Notes: generated by a model not told the origin, from the sequence alone. 64,000 bases of DNA from an uncultured Lachnospiraceae bacterium (GCA_900316855.1 ONEK01000009.1:99897-163896), one strand, 5' to 3'; positions 43,771 to 53,862 are shown, numbered from the stretch's first letter. Numbers and translations: made by a program.

Positions 43771-44730
43771 CTACGGATACACCCCCAGGTCATACAGTAC
43801 CTGATCCTCATACCCGTCCGACATCAGGAGCGCCCCGAAGCTTCCGTTCGCCGCGCCGCCGAGGAACCCCTGGCATCGGGACAGGATTACGATGGAAATG
43901 AGGTATTCCCGGTTGACGGTCATTGTTCCGACCGCGTCATTCGCGAGATCATTGATCCACTCCCCCTCCTTCACGGTGAAATGATCTTTCTGGAAACTCA
44001 GGCACTTCCCGGGGAAGGCTGCCTGAAAGGCATCCCAGATCTCCCCGTCCTCGGTCGCAAGGTAAATGAGACCATACCCCTTATCCCGCATCATCCGCCC
44101 CGCGTCCCGGATCAGCAGCTCCGCGTCAGGCTGAATCTCGTGCGCGTGCGGCTTGGAGGCACGGTAATCTGTCCCTCTGGCCAGTACTCCCAGCACCTTC
44201 TTCCCCGGGAACTGTTCGGCAATATAGCTCTCCGCTTGCTGCAGCAGCTCCGGCTTCACGTGAATATACTGATGGAACAACTTCCGCCACTTGCGGAGCA
44301 TCTCCGGATCGCGCAGCTGAGCTGCGTCAGGATAGCACGCAGGCGGACGGATATCGCTAAGAGTAATATGCCGTGCCTGGCTTACATCAGAGAGCGAGAA
44401 ACCGCACGGCTGCAGGAAATAGCGCTCCCACCCGTTCACACGACTGACCTCCTCCGGCAGGATCAGTGGATTGATACTGCTCTCCATATCAATAATGGGA
44501 ACCATTCCTCTGTCGATTGCCTCACGAATGGATCCCAGATTCGTCATAACGAAGGAAAAAAGTCCCGCCCTGCTCGCGTGTCTCCGGATCACGTAGAAGT
44601 GCTCGTCCGGATAGTTCTTCCCCCGGCAGACGCTCCGCTCCCGCCAGCGGAAACGGTCAATCTTATGATACAGTCCGGTCTGATGAAACGAGGCTTTTAT
44701 CTTTTTTCTGATTACATCACCGGTATTCAA
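43771..44730 (-). CDS. Fucosyltransferase-like protein (NodZ/FUT8-like)
   Basis: 319 residues. VLGVLARGTDYRASKPH (about 179-195) matches the GVHxRGTDY donor-binding motif of alpha-1,6-fucosyltransferase-like GT-B proteins; LIYLATEDGEIWDAF and GFLGGAANGSFGALLM are the usual downstream motifs. The N-terminus (FSFVMTNLGSIREAIDRGMVPIID) is the expected acceptor-side domain. Exact sugar is uncertain. It is a second fucosyltransferase-type enzyme in the locus beside the GT11 protein. Confidence 0.75.
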   Translation of the reverse strand: MNTGDVIRKKIKASFHQTGLYHKIDRFRWRERSVCRGKNYPDEHFYVIRRHASRAGLFSFVMTNLGSIREAIDRGMVPIIDMESSINPLILPEEVSRVNGWERYFLQPCGFSLSDVSQARHITLSDIRPPACYPDAAQLRDPEMLRKWRKLFHQYIHVKPELLQQAESYIAEQFPGKKVLGVLARGTDYRASKPHAHEIQPDAELLIRDAGRMMRDKGYGLIYLATEDGEIWDAFQAAFPGKCLSFQKDHFTVKEGEWINDLANDAVGTMTVNREYLISIVILSRCQGFLGGAANGSFGALLMSDGYEDQVLYDLGVYP

Positions 44731-44803
44731 ATGTCCCGGAATCCTCCTGTATGAGATCCTTCATGATGCGGCATGGCCTCATTGTCCCGCTTGCGGCACT
44801 GCT

Positions 44804-46702
44804 TCATTGTCCTGTCCCACAATAATGGGTCTGTTTTTCCTCAGACTCCCGTGGTAAGCGGACTGCAAGCAGGATAGAAGCAATAGCTCCCGTGATAAAG
44901 CACGCCCAGGCTCCTGCATTCAGCGTTCGCCGGAAGGTCTCCAGTTTCCGGGTGGAATCCGAGACAGCGATAAACTCCTCTTCCCACGGTCCGTAAACCT
45001 CCACAGCACCTGTTCCCCGGGAATTCATTAAGTTTCCGGCGGTTCCTGCCTCCGCCAGACTTAACACCTCACTGCCTGATAGGATGATTCCGTCCTCCGG
45101 CCTGTCCATGGTCCAGGCAATCGGAACATAAATGGTTCCCGGGGAGGCAATGGAAGCCTTATAAATACCAGCTCCTGCGCAGAATGCCAATAGCATTGCA
45201 AGACAGATCGGCACAAAGTGCCGGAAGAACACATCCACTGTTTTTCTGAATACGGCAGTAGGAACCCGCGGTTTTTCCAGGTTTTGACCCTTCACACCTT
45301 CTGAAAGCCCGGATTCAGCTGCCGTTTGCGTGCTTCCTGGGACCGGTGTCCTCAGCTGCCGGTATCCTGCGGCGCTTTCAGCCAGCCCTCTGATGTACAC
45401 AGGCAGTGCCTCCGCCTTACGGTAGAGGAAGCCGCCCAGGAAGATCAGACTCACATTCTTGCAGGAGGTGTTAAACAGGAACGGCTCCGTGATGCCGCCA
45501 ATCAGCATACCGATTGTGATCGCAAGCTCTGTCACACGCCTGTTTTTCAGCTGGTCACGAACCAGCAGCATATAGCCTGCAAGGAACAGGGCAAACGGCA
45601 CCACGCCCTGCTGAACGAGCAGGTTCACATACGAGCAGTCCATGCTGTAGCGGTAGTTCGGCACCTCCAGGACGGATCCGAACGGTGTAATCGGCTCATG
45701 CGTCAGGAACCACCACGACAGCTCGTACCGCGTATTCAGAAGCTTATTGATGCTGTCAAAAAGAGGCCGCAGGGCGGAACCCTCATCGTGCATAAGGAGC
45801 GGTCCCGCGGTCATGAACAGAACTCCGCTAGGCAGGATCAGCTGCAGCATGATTTCCTCCCACCGGTGCAGGGAAGAACCGCGCAGAGAGCGAAGCTGCA
45901 GGATCAGGTTCAGCAGGATCAGTACGGTCACCATCCCGAATCCTGTGAAGCTGTACGAGTTGAAAAAAGTCAGCACATTGCCCGCCATCAGCAGGGCAGA
46001 TGCTATCATAAGCTCGCGAATAATGTTCTTATGGACTCTTCTCTCACTGTTCGTAGCATCTCCGGCCTTGACAGTGTGATCCAGCTCTCCGAGGTTACTT
46101 TTCGTGAGGCTGCAATCAATGAGGTTTTCCCTCTCTATTCTGCCGCTCTTAAAATCAATGTCATCGGGAATTATTCTCTTATCCAGCAGATACAGGTAGA
46201 ATATCACCAGCAGCGCGTAGGAGACATGCAGCACATTGGGATGCGGATAGCCGAGCTCGTGGCAGATGACATAGCCGAAGCCATGTTTTGGGTGTACCAG
46301 GATGGTTTCCGGGCTGAAGCCTATCTCATACCGTAAGGCCATGAACGTGAAGCAGACGGTCCAGACGAAAGCCCCTGCCTTCATCAGGCGTGATTCCGGC
46401 ACATCCTTCACACACAGCAGCATCATGGCAGCGATCAGCATGGACTTGTCACGCGAGGACAGCCAGCAGATTCCGGCGATTCCGCATACCAGCAGGATGA
46501 AGATCCAGTCGTACAGACTCTGCTTCGTCGTCAGAATCTTGCAGGCGCACGAAACCATTGCAATCGCAAGACCCGCGTAAAACGCCGTCTGTCCGTCGTA
46601 AAATCCCAGTCCCTTGATTGCCAGCAGGCTGCAGATCGTAGCGAGCGCAAAAAGGGTGGGCAAAAAATAGTTTTCTCCCTGCACGCTTTTATGAAGTCTC
46701 AT
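44804..46702 (-). CDS. O-antigen polymerase/ligase-like membrane protein
   Basis: 632 residues from the ATG at 46700-46702, overlapping the flippase stop by 14 bases (AGGAG ten bases upstream). About twelve membrane segments; the region HPKHGFGYVICHELGYPHPNVLH and the extracytoplasmic loop after RYSMDCSYVNLLVQQGVVPF resemble Wzy/WaaL-type proteins. A further membrane segment near the C-terminus encloses a loop. Hydrophilic insertions occur at about 184-224 and 444-487. As the only polymerase-like protein in the cluster it is the candidate for joining repeat units. Confidence 0.75.
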   Translation of the reverse strand: MRLHKSVQGENYFLPTLFALATICSLLAIKGLGFYDGQTAFYAGLAIAMVSCACKILTTKQSLYDWIFILLVCGIAGICWLSSRDKSMLIAAMMLLCVKDVPESRLMKAGAFVWTVCFTFMALRYEIGFSPETILVHPKHGFGYVICHELGYPHPNVLHVSYALLVIFYLYLLDKRIIPDDIDFKSGRIERENLIDCSLTKSNLGELDHTVKAGDATNSERRVHKNIIRELMIASALLMAGNVLTFFNSYSFTGFGMVTVLILLNLILQLRSLRGSSLHRWEEIMLQLILPSGVLFMTAGPLLMHDEGSALRPLFDSINKLLNTRYELSWWFLTHEPITPFGSVLEVPNYRYSMDCSYVNLLVQQGVVPFALFLAGYMLLVRDQLKNRRVTELAITIGMLIGGITEPFLFNTSCKNVSLIFLGGFLYRKAEALPVYIRGLAESAAGYRQLRTPVPGSTQTAAESGLSEGVKGQNLEKPRVPTAVFRKTVDVFFRHFVPICLAMLLAFCAGAGIYKASIASPGTIYVPIAWTMDRPEDGIILSGSEVLSLAEAGTAGNLMNSRGTGAVEVYGPWEEEFIAVSDSTRKLETFRRTLNAGAWACFITGAIASILLAVRLPRESEEKQTHYCGTGQ

Positions 46703-48533
46703 TCGGGTTCGTCTCCTGCACAGCCTTCCCGTCCCCGACACGGTAGACGACATCGCAGTTCCGTATCGTGGAGAGCCGGTGTGCGATGATGATAAGCGTC
46801 ATATCGCCGTGCAGGGCGTCAATGGATTCCATGACAGCCGCTTCGGTCTCATTATCAAGGGCAGAGGTCGCTTCGTCCAGGACCAGCACCTCCGGCTCAT
46901 TATACAGAGCTCTTGCAATGCCGATCCTCTGCCGCTGTCCTCCGGAGAGTCGCACGCCCCGCTCTCCGACCTCGGTTTCCAGGCCATCCGGCAGCTCCCG
47001 GATGAAAGCCCCCAGCTGGGAGCGTTCCACTGCCCGCTCGAGCCTCTCCCGGTCGATGTCCTTCCCGGAAACGCCGAAGGCAATATTGTTGGCAATCGTA
47101 TCATCCATCAGGTAGATCTGCTGCGGAATGTAGCCAACCGTCCGGTGCCATCCCCGCAGATTGTCCTGAATGTTCCGGTCATCCGCAAGAACCGCTCCCT
47201 CTGTCGGCTCCAGCACCCCAAGGATCAGGTCGGCCAGCGTCGTCTTGCCGGCCCCGGACTGACCGATCAGCGCGACCGAGGTATTCTTTGGAATCGTCAG
47301 ATTCACATGATCCAGCACCAGATTATCCGAGGCCGGATAATGGAATGACAGATCCTTCACACGGATTGCCGTGTAAAGGCCACCGGCGCAGATATCTGAT
47401 GAAGTCTTCTCACCTGCACGATCCTCCGGACTCCTGTCTGCCACTGCGGGTGGATTTCCGCACGGAGCCTTCTCCTGCGTCTTCGAATGAGCTGACCCGC
47501 TTCCCTTGCGCCGGTTCAGCTCGTCGATTTCCTTAAGGTCATGGTAGATCGCGTTCACCGCGGGACTCTGATACGAAATCGTGCCCAGGTACTCCGTGAT
47601 CCGGTTGAACGAGGGCAGCAGGCGGATTGCAGCTACCGCGAAGATGGAAATCGTCGGAATGAAATACGTTGCATTCGTTCCATGCATCAGCTTTAACGCA
47701 ATAGCGGCAAGGAGGGAACCGATGAGGCTCGCCTCCATCACTGGCTTCGGGATGGAGATATAGGTGTGATAGGTATATTCGCTCTTCACCCTGCCCTGAT
47801 AAGACTTGTCATAGTTCCGGAAGAAGAAGTCCTCCCGGTTCATGACCTTGACCTCCTTGATACCGCCGAAGGCCTGCTGAATCCACTTGTTGACCTGCGC
47901 CTCGTAATACCGGTTGCGGTCGCCCATTCTGCCGAGGTGCTTCTTGTACACATGCATAAAGCCGAGCAGCAATATTGCCAGTGCGGCTCCCATGGCGATC
48001 GTCAGCGACTTATCCTGAATGAACAGATAGACTACCAGCACCAGTACCGTCAGCCCCTCTGTCGTCAGCTGCACCAGCGCCTGAATCACGCCGAAGAAGT
48101 CTGCGACATCCTGGTTGATGTTCCGAAGGAGCTCCGCGCTGCTCCTCGACAGGAAGAAGCTGTACGGCTGGCTGAGGTAGCTCTTCATCATCCTCGTGGA
48201 CAGGGCGCGCAGGTTCGAATAGATATACTGATACTGTGCGCGGTACATCACGATCAGATACAGATTTTTCAGGACATAAACGGCAATCAGCGCCGCAATG
48301 ACCAGCAGAATGAACTGCACCGGATCCGTCATGCCAAGTGCCGTATAGATTTCCATATAAGGAGACCGGCGCAGGAGCTTCTCCGGCTGCATGATGGAAT
48401 TGATGAACGGCAGCACGGACGAGACCCCGATCAGCTCCAACGCAGATCCGATGACAATCATCACCAGAATCCCGACCGTCTGTGCCTTCTGCCGCCGGCT
48501 GAAAATGTAGTTGAATTTGCGTAATACGTTCAT
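46689..48533 (-). CDS. ABC transporter, PglK/MsbA-type flippase
   Basis: 614 residues, a half-transporter with N-terminal six-helix membrane domain (start KFNYIFSRRQKAQTVGIL, typical of PglK-like lipid-linked oligosaccharide flippases) and a C-terminal ABC domain: Walker A GQSGAGKTTLADLI, signature VRLSGGQRQRIGIARAL, Walker B VLVLDEATSALD and IAHRLST. About 54 hydrophilic residues (331-384, Ser/Pro/Lys/Glu-rich) are inserted between the two domains. Coupled to the polymerase-like gene. Probably flips the polysaccharide or glycolipid precursor to the outside. Confidence 0.88.
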   Translation of the reverse strand: MNVLRKFNYIFSRRQKAQTVGILVMIVIGSALELIGVSSVLPFINSIMQPEKLLRRSPYMEIYTALGMTDPVQFILLVIAALIAVYVLKNLYLIVMYRAQYQYIYSNLRALSTRMMKSYLSQPYSFFLSRSSAELLRNINQDVADFFGVIQALVQLTTEGLTVLVLVVYLFIQDKSLTIAMGAALAILLLGFMHVYKKHLGRMGDRNRYYEAQVNKWIQQAFGGIKEVKVMNREDFFFRNYDKSYQGRVKSEYTYHTYISIPKPVMEASLIGSLLAAIALKLMHGTNATYFIPTISIFAVAAIRLLPSFNRITEYLGTISYQSPAVNAIYHDLKEIDELNRRKGSGSAHSKTQEKAPCGNPPAVADRSPEDRAGEKTSSDICAGGLYTAIRVKDLSFHYPASDNLVLDHVNLTIPKNTSVALIGQSGAGKTTLADLILGVLEPTEGAVLADDRNIQDNLRGWHRTVGYIPQQIYLMDDTIANNIAFGVSGKDIDRERLERAVERSQLGAFIRELPDGLETEVGERGVRLSGGQRQRIGIARALYNEPEVLVLDEATSALDNETEAAVMESIDALHGDMTLIIIAHRLSTIRNCDVVYRVGDGKAVQETNPNETS

Positions 48534-48566
48534 TAGCTATGATTTAGATAAGGTGGTTGGGAATAA

Positions 48567-49547
48567 TCAGCGGGATCGGTTACGGAATCTGCTGGCAATT
48601 CCCTTCCGCAGATTAAATAAAAGCTCGGAGAGCGGAATTTTTCCATCCGCCGAAAGCTCTGAATAATGTAACCGCGTATCACTGATGCCGTGATACGCTT
48701 CAAGGATCTCACCCGCAAACGGATTCCCGTCCACGTAGTGCCAGAACGGGAGATCAATCTCCTTCAGCTCACTGTTCCAGGGCTTGATACTCGCATAATG
48801 CAGGATCGCAGGATCAGAATCCGGAACAGAGTGGTAGAAATGCAGCTCTGCCGCGTTTCCGGTTCCCTGCTCCTTCAGCAGGCGCAGCACGGTCGTGTTC
48901 CACGTCGGATCGAGGAACAGAATCCTGCCGTAGCATACCGTATTGAGAATGTCCTTGTCATGCCACTGCAGAATTTTTTTCTCCTCCAGCAGCTGATACG
49001 CAAGCTCCGGGAGATCAAACTCCCGCAGTGCCTTCAGGTTCAGTACGAGGACGCCGGCATTGATGTAATGCTCCTCGGAGATTCCCAGCACCTGCCTGCA
49101 GTAGTCCCGTCGTTTCTCATTGCCCACTGTGACGACGCCGGCAATCAGGTTATCTGAAAGCTCCGTCTCGTACAGCGGCAGCAGACAGGACCGCACGACA
49201 AGGTCACAGTCCAGATACAGCACCTTGTCATACTGCGGCAGCAGCCTCAGAATCAGCAGCCGGTAATACGTCTCCTCCGTCACATGTCCTGACAAATACA
49301 GGCGAGAGGAATCCAACAGTCCGGTCACTTCATGAAAATAAACCTCATCGTCTGAGCCTCCGGTTCTCTGCACCAGTGTCCGCAGCATTCCCTGATGTGC
49401 TTCTGTGATATTCCGGTGCAGCACGTGGAAGGAGTACACCTCCCGCCCGCTTCTGTGATCCAGAATCGACGCGACTGCCACCGCCATGTATTTACAATAA
49501 TTGTCATCCACCGCCATCACGACGGGAACGCGGATTCTATTACCCAT
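48567..49547 (-). CDS. GT8 glycosyltransferase
   Basis: 326 residues with the GT8 pattern: VPVVMAVDDNYCKYMAVAVAS at the N-terminus, YYRLLILRLLPQYDKVLYLDCDLVV (the DxD metal motif near residue 113), YINAGVLVLNL and QWHDKDILNTV, then a C-terminal FWHYVDGNPF. Retaining galactosyl/glucosyl-type transferases of lipopolysaccharide-like pathways share these. Acceptor unknown. In line with the glycosyltransferase genes on either side. Confidence 0.88.
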   Translation of the reverse strand: MGNRIRVPVVMAVDDNYCKYMAVAVASILDHRSGREVYSFHVLHRNITEAHQGMLRTLVQRTGGSDDEVYFHEVTGLLDSSRLYLSGHVTEETYYRLLILRLLPQYDKVLYLDCDLVVRSCLLPLYETELSDNLIAGVVTVGNEKRRDYCRQVLGISEEHYINAGVLVLNLKALREFDLPELAYQLLEEKKILQWHDKDILNTVCYGRILFLDPTWNTTVLRLLKEQGTGNAAELHFYHSVPDSDPAILHYASIKPWNSELKEIDLPFWHYVDGNPFAGEILEAYHGISDTRLHYSELSADGKIPLSELLFNLRKGIASRFRNRSR

Positions 49548-49659
49548 AGATATGAATTATACCGGAAAACACAATTCAGAAACATTTTAGTGATGCACGT
49601 CTTCATGATGCGTCTTCTCTTTATTCCAGCCGGTTCACAGGCAATATTCCACCGGCAGT

Positions 49660-50868
49660 TCAGATTTCCTGGAAAAATCGCCGTCCGGATTCCGCAATCA
49701 GCTCCTGATAATACGCGATCATCTGGTCGTAAATTTTCTCCGGCGCGAACCGCTCCGCGGTTTCCGCAGCCCGTGTGCCCATCTGCCTGCGCTGCACCTC
49801 TGTCAATGCGTTGATCTTCTGGCAGGCAGCCGCAAGACCCGCGGCATCATCTATGTCAATGAGGTAGCCGCTCACCCCGTCCTCAATCAGCTGCCCGTAG
49901 CTGGCGCCGCGGGTTCCGATAACAATTTTCCCCATGGCCATCGCCTCGATGCAGGTATTCGGCATGTTGTCGAGGCGGGAAGGCATCAGGCACGCATAGG
50001 CTCCTTCGATGACAGGATACAGCTGGTTTCGCGGCACCGTCCCGAGGAAGATAACCCGGTCGCGGTACTCCCCCGCCTGCTCCAGAATATAATCCTGTGC
50101 GGACACATTTCTTCCGTCCCGGTAGAAAATCCCGTGATCCGTCCCCGCGAAGGCAAAATACGCATCCGGGTCAGACTTCGCAATGGCGGGTATTGCCTTC
50201 GCAATGACATGTGTTCCCTTGATACAGGACTGAGACGAATGTGACAGGTAATACTTCTTCCCGGCAAGCCTGTTGTCATACAGGCTCCGGTCGTAGCTCT
50301 CCTCCTGCAGATAGAAGGGCGACTCGATTACCCGCACCGCTCTCCCGGTGTGTCCCTCGATGATTTCTCCGCACGCCCTGCTGGGCCCGAAAATATTGCC
50401 GATATTCTTTTCCGCCGCATACTCGATCCGGTCCGTGAGGCACGGAGACGGCAGCTTCCTGGGATCCTGATCAATATATTTTAATACACGCCACGCCACC
50501 GGGTCCGAGGAAATCCGTACGCAGGCAGGAACCGACTTCACATGACAGAAGCCGACCGCGAGGAAGCTTGCGTACTGGATCACATCCGCCGGATGCTGTT
50601 TCAGCACCGATTTTACCCTGTTATTCAGATGCCGGCTGTCCAGAATCCGTACAAGCGGTACAACGAGTTTCCGGTGCTCCTTTCTGACACGCTCCACCCG
50701 GATTCCGTTTTCCCACTCTATCCCGTCATCATTCTGATCCGAAAGGGTAACGATTGTCACCTCATGCCCGTGATCCCGGAAGATCCTTGCAATATTTACG
50801 AGATAACTCGCCAGGCCCCCGCCATTTTCCTCTGTCACGAATTCAGAGGTAACATAAATGATATGCAT
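49660..50868 (-). CDS. GT4 glycosyltransferase
   Basis: 402 residues. N-domain: YVTSEFVTEENGGGLASYLV, GHEVTIVT; C-domain: YLSHSSQSCIKGTHVIAKA, FLGTVPRNQLYP, PSRLDNMPNTCIEAMAMGK (EX7E). No domain-linker insertion, unlike three other GT4 proteins here. Intergenic gap to the downstream GT8 gene is about 110 bases without clear signals. Confidence 0.88.
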   Translation of the reverse strand: MHIIYVTSEFVTEENGGGLASYLVNIARIFRDHGHEVTIVTLSDQNDDGIEWENGIRVERVRKEHRKLVVPLVRILDSRHLNNRVKSVLKQHPADVIQYASFLAVGFCHVKSVPACVRISSDPVAWRVLKYIDQDPRKLPSPCLTDRIEYAAEKNIGNIFGPSRACGEIIEGHTGRAVRVIESPFYLQEESYDRSLYDNRLAGKKYYLSHSSQSCIKGTHVIAKAIPAIAKSDPDAYFAFAGTDHGIFYRDGRNVSAQDYILEQAGEYRDRVIFLGTVPRNQLYPVIEGAYACLMPSRLDNMPNTCIEAMAMGKIVIGTRGASYGQLIEDGVSGYLIDIDDAAGLAAACQKINALTEVQRRQMGTRAAETAERFAPEKIYDQMIAYYQELIAESGRRFFQEI

Positions 50869-50917
50869 AATAAATCAGTTCATCTCCTGATATACACGAT
50901 TGCGGAGTGATAATAAC

Positions 50918-51925
50918 TTATAAATTCAGCACTCTGTTTTTTGCAAGATACAGACGAAACGGCAGATCCGCACGAAATCCACGCTCATGAAAGATCCTTT
51001 TTGTATTACGGATATCATCATGGAACCCTGCGTTTTTCGACGCTTTTCTACGTGATATCCTGGAACCTTCACCCAGAATATGTCTGCACAACAGTTCCAG
51101 ATTTTTCAGATAAGCTATCTGTTCCCTCTCGTTCCTTTCGGCATAATGCAGTTCAAAGAAATCGTTCAGTCCCGCGACAGCCGCCGCAAGTCCGTGAATC
51201 CGTGGAATCATATTATTATCAGCCGTGATGGAGCCTGTCCGCTGATAATATTCATAAATTGTTTCCTGTATATGGATACTCCGTTTTGCGGCATACAAGA
51301 GCTGCGGTGTAAACAGTTCATCCTCATGGAGAATTCCCTCCTGAAATCTCAGAGGTCCCGGTGACTGCTCAAGCAAAGATCTGCGAAATATATACCCACA
51401 CGCATTTGCCCGGTAGCAGTTGGCTTCCACCAGCTGTGCCATCAGTTCCGGTCCGGAAATAGGCGTTTCTCCTGCTTCATCTGATGGAATCTTTCGGCTT
51501 TCCGATTCACGACTTTGTTCCTGCCCATGGCCTGCGACAATCTTCACATCATCATACATCAGGAGGTCCAGATCCTGCTCCTGAATTATCCTGCAGACAG
51601 ACTCAAGTGAACCTTCAATCAGCGAGTCATCACTATCGACGAACTGCAGATACTCTCCGCGTGAAGCAGCAATCCCGGTGTTTCGTGCGGCAGACAAGCC
51701 GCCGTTTTCGCGGCGGAGGATTCGCACCCTGGACCGTACTTCGGGGTCTTTCTGTCCCAGTAACTTTTGTGCCACATCGATCGAGGCATCTTTCGTTCCG
51801 TCATCAACAAGGATTACCTCATACCCGCCCGGAACCTGCTGATGCAGCAGGCTCTCAAGGCACCTTGCAATATAAGGTTCCACCTGATACACAGGAACGA
51901 TGATGGACAGGAAAACTTCACTCAT
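50918..51925 (-). CDS. GT2 glycosyltransferase
   Basis: 335 residues. SIIVPVYQVEPYIARCLESLL, VILVDDGTKDAS, GGLSAARNTGIAASRGEYLQFVDSDD are classic GT2 motifs of the WaaV/EpsJ kind. A short hydrophilic insertion (about 128-153, QEQSRESESRKIPSDEAGE) follows the catalytic core. C-terminal EYYQRTGSIT is the usual acceptor region. Preceded upstream by a terminator at 51941-51981, so it likely starts its own transcript. Confidence 0.9.
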   Translation of the reverse strand: MSEVFLSIIVPVYQVEPYIARCLESLLHQQVPGGYEVILVDDGTKDASIDVAQKLLGQKDPEVRSRVRILRRENGGLSAARNTGIAASRGEYLQFVDSDDSLIEGSLESVCRIIQEQDLDLLMYDDVKIVAGHGQEQSRESESRKIPSDEAGETPISGPELMAQLVEANCYRANACGYIFRRSLLEQSPGPLRFQEGILHEDELFTPQLLYAAKRSIHIQETIYEYYQRTGSITADNNMIPRIHGLAAAVAGLNDFFELHYAERNEREQIAYLKNLELLCRHILGEGSRISRRKASKNAGFHDDIRNTKRIFHERGFRADLPFRLYLAKNRVLNL

Positions 51926-51940
51926 AGCCTGATATTCATG

Positions 51941-51981
51941 AAAAATCCGTACAGGCTGCGGGAACCCGCATCCCGTACGGA
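51941..51981 (-). terminator. Terminator after the CMP-sugar/transferase unit
   Basis: TCCGTAC (51946-51952) pairs with GTACGGA (51975-51981), with an inner TGCGG/CCGCA stem. On the minus strand a run of T follows (A at 51941-51945). It lies about 80 bases after the gene ending at 52062. Confidence 0.8.
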
Positions 51982-52061
51982 GAATTTAAATAATGCACTC
52001 ATTGATAACTTTTGCGGCATGCCCCAAAAATCAATGAATCTTATAAGGAGCTGCTGTCAGC

Positions 52062-53189
52062 TCATTTTTCCAGCGTCTTAAGAAACTCCAGGATCAGCTC
52101 CCGGTTGTTCTTCCCTGCCGGAGCCTGACCGATGATGTGCTCCCTTGTAAAGGCATCATAGGCTGCTTCCTCCACTTGAACGGCCAGTGAACCCGGAAGC
52201 TTCTCCTCGTGCAGCTCCAGAAGCGGCGCGTGCAGAAGCCTTGCGTATTCCGCCGTCGTAATGAGGATTGTCTTCGACGCGGACTTCATGTAGTCCCGGC
52301 TTGTCATGAAGACGATCGGCTTTCTCTGCAGCACAAGATCAATGATCGATGTCGAATAGTGGCACAGAACGAATTCCGCGTACCGTGCGAGCGCCGCGGT
52401 CTTATACAGGATGGCCTGACGCCCGCGGAAGGCGTTCTCCGGATACTCTGACTTCGGGTGTGCCGCGATGACAACCGGCAGGTGATACCGCTCCTCCAGC
52501 TGGTCGAACAGCCGGTTCATGCAGATAAGGTAATCATCCCGGTCGATGGAATTCGGCTGACCGGATACCGCGGGCAGGTGTGCCAGCCCCGCGTCCATGA
52601 ACAGGATATATTTTTCGGACAGAACCGGCTCCTCCTGCGTACTCCTGAGGTACTCATCATACTTCAGGGAGTGAATCGGGATGAAATGCTTTGCCTGATC
52701 CGGGTAATAATTCTTCGCGCCCAGCAGGTAGTCGAACTTTACATGCTGGTATTCCAGCCAGCTGTAGAAGGGACGCGTCACAGGGTTATCCTTGAAGCGC
52801 AGCATTTTCTTCGTTGCATCGTCCGCGTGCTCCTGGTGCTCCCGGTACCAGGCATCCCGCATCCACCAGATCATGGACTCCTTGTCAATCTGCAGCAGAG
52901 GAATTCCCGCACGGTGAAACAAGTGATAAACCGTATGCAGGTCGAAAATCAGAATATTCGTAAGACAGACACACTGATCCGCCTTTGCTGCCTTCTGCAC
53001 CTTCTCCTGCAGTTCCTCAAGCGAATGGATTTTCACAACCTCCGGAAACTCGCTGTCCTTTCCCGGATGGTGATAGATCTCACTCACATCCCACAGGTCA
53101 ACCGGGTATTGCTCCCGGATCTCGTTGATGTACAGGTCCGTGAAATGCATTCTGTGCAGCGGGCTGGAGGATAAAATAATAACCCTCAT
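52062..53189 (-). CDS. Probable GT-B surface carbohydrate transferase (polysialyltransferase-like)
   Basis: 375 residues from the ATG at 53187-53189 (GAGGG upstream). No GT4 motif, but the C-terminal half has VVIAAHPKSEYP, YKTAALARYAEFVLCHYSTSIIDLVLQRKPIVFMTS, the His-Pro-Lys and Ser-Thr-Ser patterns of CMP-sugar-using or polyol-phosphate-type GT-B enzymes in capsule loci. It follows a CMP-sugar synthetase gene by ten bases, which supports use of a CMP-activated sugar. The family assignment is tentative. Confidence 0.6.
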   Translation of the reverse strand: MRVIILSSSPLHRMHFTDLYINEIREQYPVDLWDVSEIYHHPGKDSEFPEVVKIHSLEELQEKVQKAAKADQCVCLTNILIFDLHTVYHLFHRAGIPLLQIDKESMIWWMRDAWYREHQEHADDATKKMLRFKDNPVTRPFYSWLEYQHVKFDYLLGAKNYYPDQAKHFIPIHSLKYDEYLRSTQEEPVLSEKYILFMDAGLAHLPAVSGQPNSIDRDDYLICMNRLFDQLEERYHLPVVIAAHPKSEYPENAFRGRQAILYKTAALARYAEFVLCHYSTSIIDLVLQRKPIVFMTSRDYMKSASKTILITTAEYARLLHAPLLELHEEKLPGSLAVQVEEAAYDAFTREHIIGQAPAGKNNRELILEFLKTLEK

Positions 53190-53199
53190 GCGGATTCCC

Positions 53200-53862
53200 T
53201 CACCAGTTGCCCTTCCTGTACACGAACTCCGCAAACTCGAAGTCAATCGGATTGTCGATGTCCGTTGCCTCCACCTCGTCGATGAGATAGATATTGGGGT
53301 GGTAGCCGACGACGTTCTTGCTCTCGATCATGCGGTCACGCGAGATGATGTTGAGAGCGAAGTTAAGTGCCGCGATGTCCGGAAGGTCCTGGCTCCGCGG
53401 CTGGTGCCGCAGATCGTAATTGATTGGCAGGTTATCCTTGAACATAAACTCCTTGATAAGGTGTGCGCTGTTGAGTGAGTCAAATTTTCCTTCTTTGATC
53501 ATCTCTTTATATGTATCAATTGCCTTGATGATCGTCTCATCCTTGAGCAGCGGATTCGTCACGTTGATATAGGCGATCGTATCCGCGTCAACATGCTCCG
53601 CCATGTTTTTATAGACATCACTCATGGATACGGAGTTGGAAGCGTAATACGGATCGCGCTTTACAGTCTCCACGCCGTGGGATCTTGCCATCTCCAGCAT
53701 GGTGTCATCGTTGGAATTGACGACAATACCGTCGAGGTTCGGGATCCGCTTCAGCTGCTCCAGCTTCAGATCCAGCAGCGTAGAGCCTGCAAACGGCCGG
53801 ATATTCTTGTTCACCACCCTCGTGGAACCGCTTCTTACTGCAACCAGTGCCTTGATCGTCAT
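53200..53862 (-). CDS. CMP-sugar synthetase (NeuA/KdsB-like cytidylyltransferase)
   Basis: 220 residues. IKALVAVRSGSTRVVNKNIRPF contains the R-x-G-S-x-R-V CTP-binding motif; KLEQLKRIPNLDGIVVNSND and the late FEFAEFVYRK agree with the acylneuraminate cytidylyltransferase family. It activates a nonulosonic acid or similar sugar as CMP-sugar; the sugar synthesis genes are not in the window. Together with the transferase gene downstream it forms a two-gene unit ended by the terminator at 51941. Confidence 0.85.
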   Translation of the reverse strand: MTIKALVAVRSGSTRVVNKNIRPFAGSTLLDLKLEQLKRIPNLDGIVVNSNDDTMLEMARSHGVETVKRDPYYASNSVSMSDVYKNMAEHVDADTIAYINVTNPLLKDETIIKAIDTYKEMIKEGKFDSLNSAHLIKEFMFKDNLPINYDLRHQPRSQDLPDIAALNFALNIISRDRMIESKNVVGYHPNIYLIDEVEATDIDNPIDFEFAEFVYRKGNW

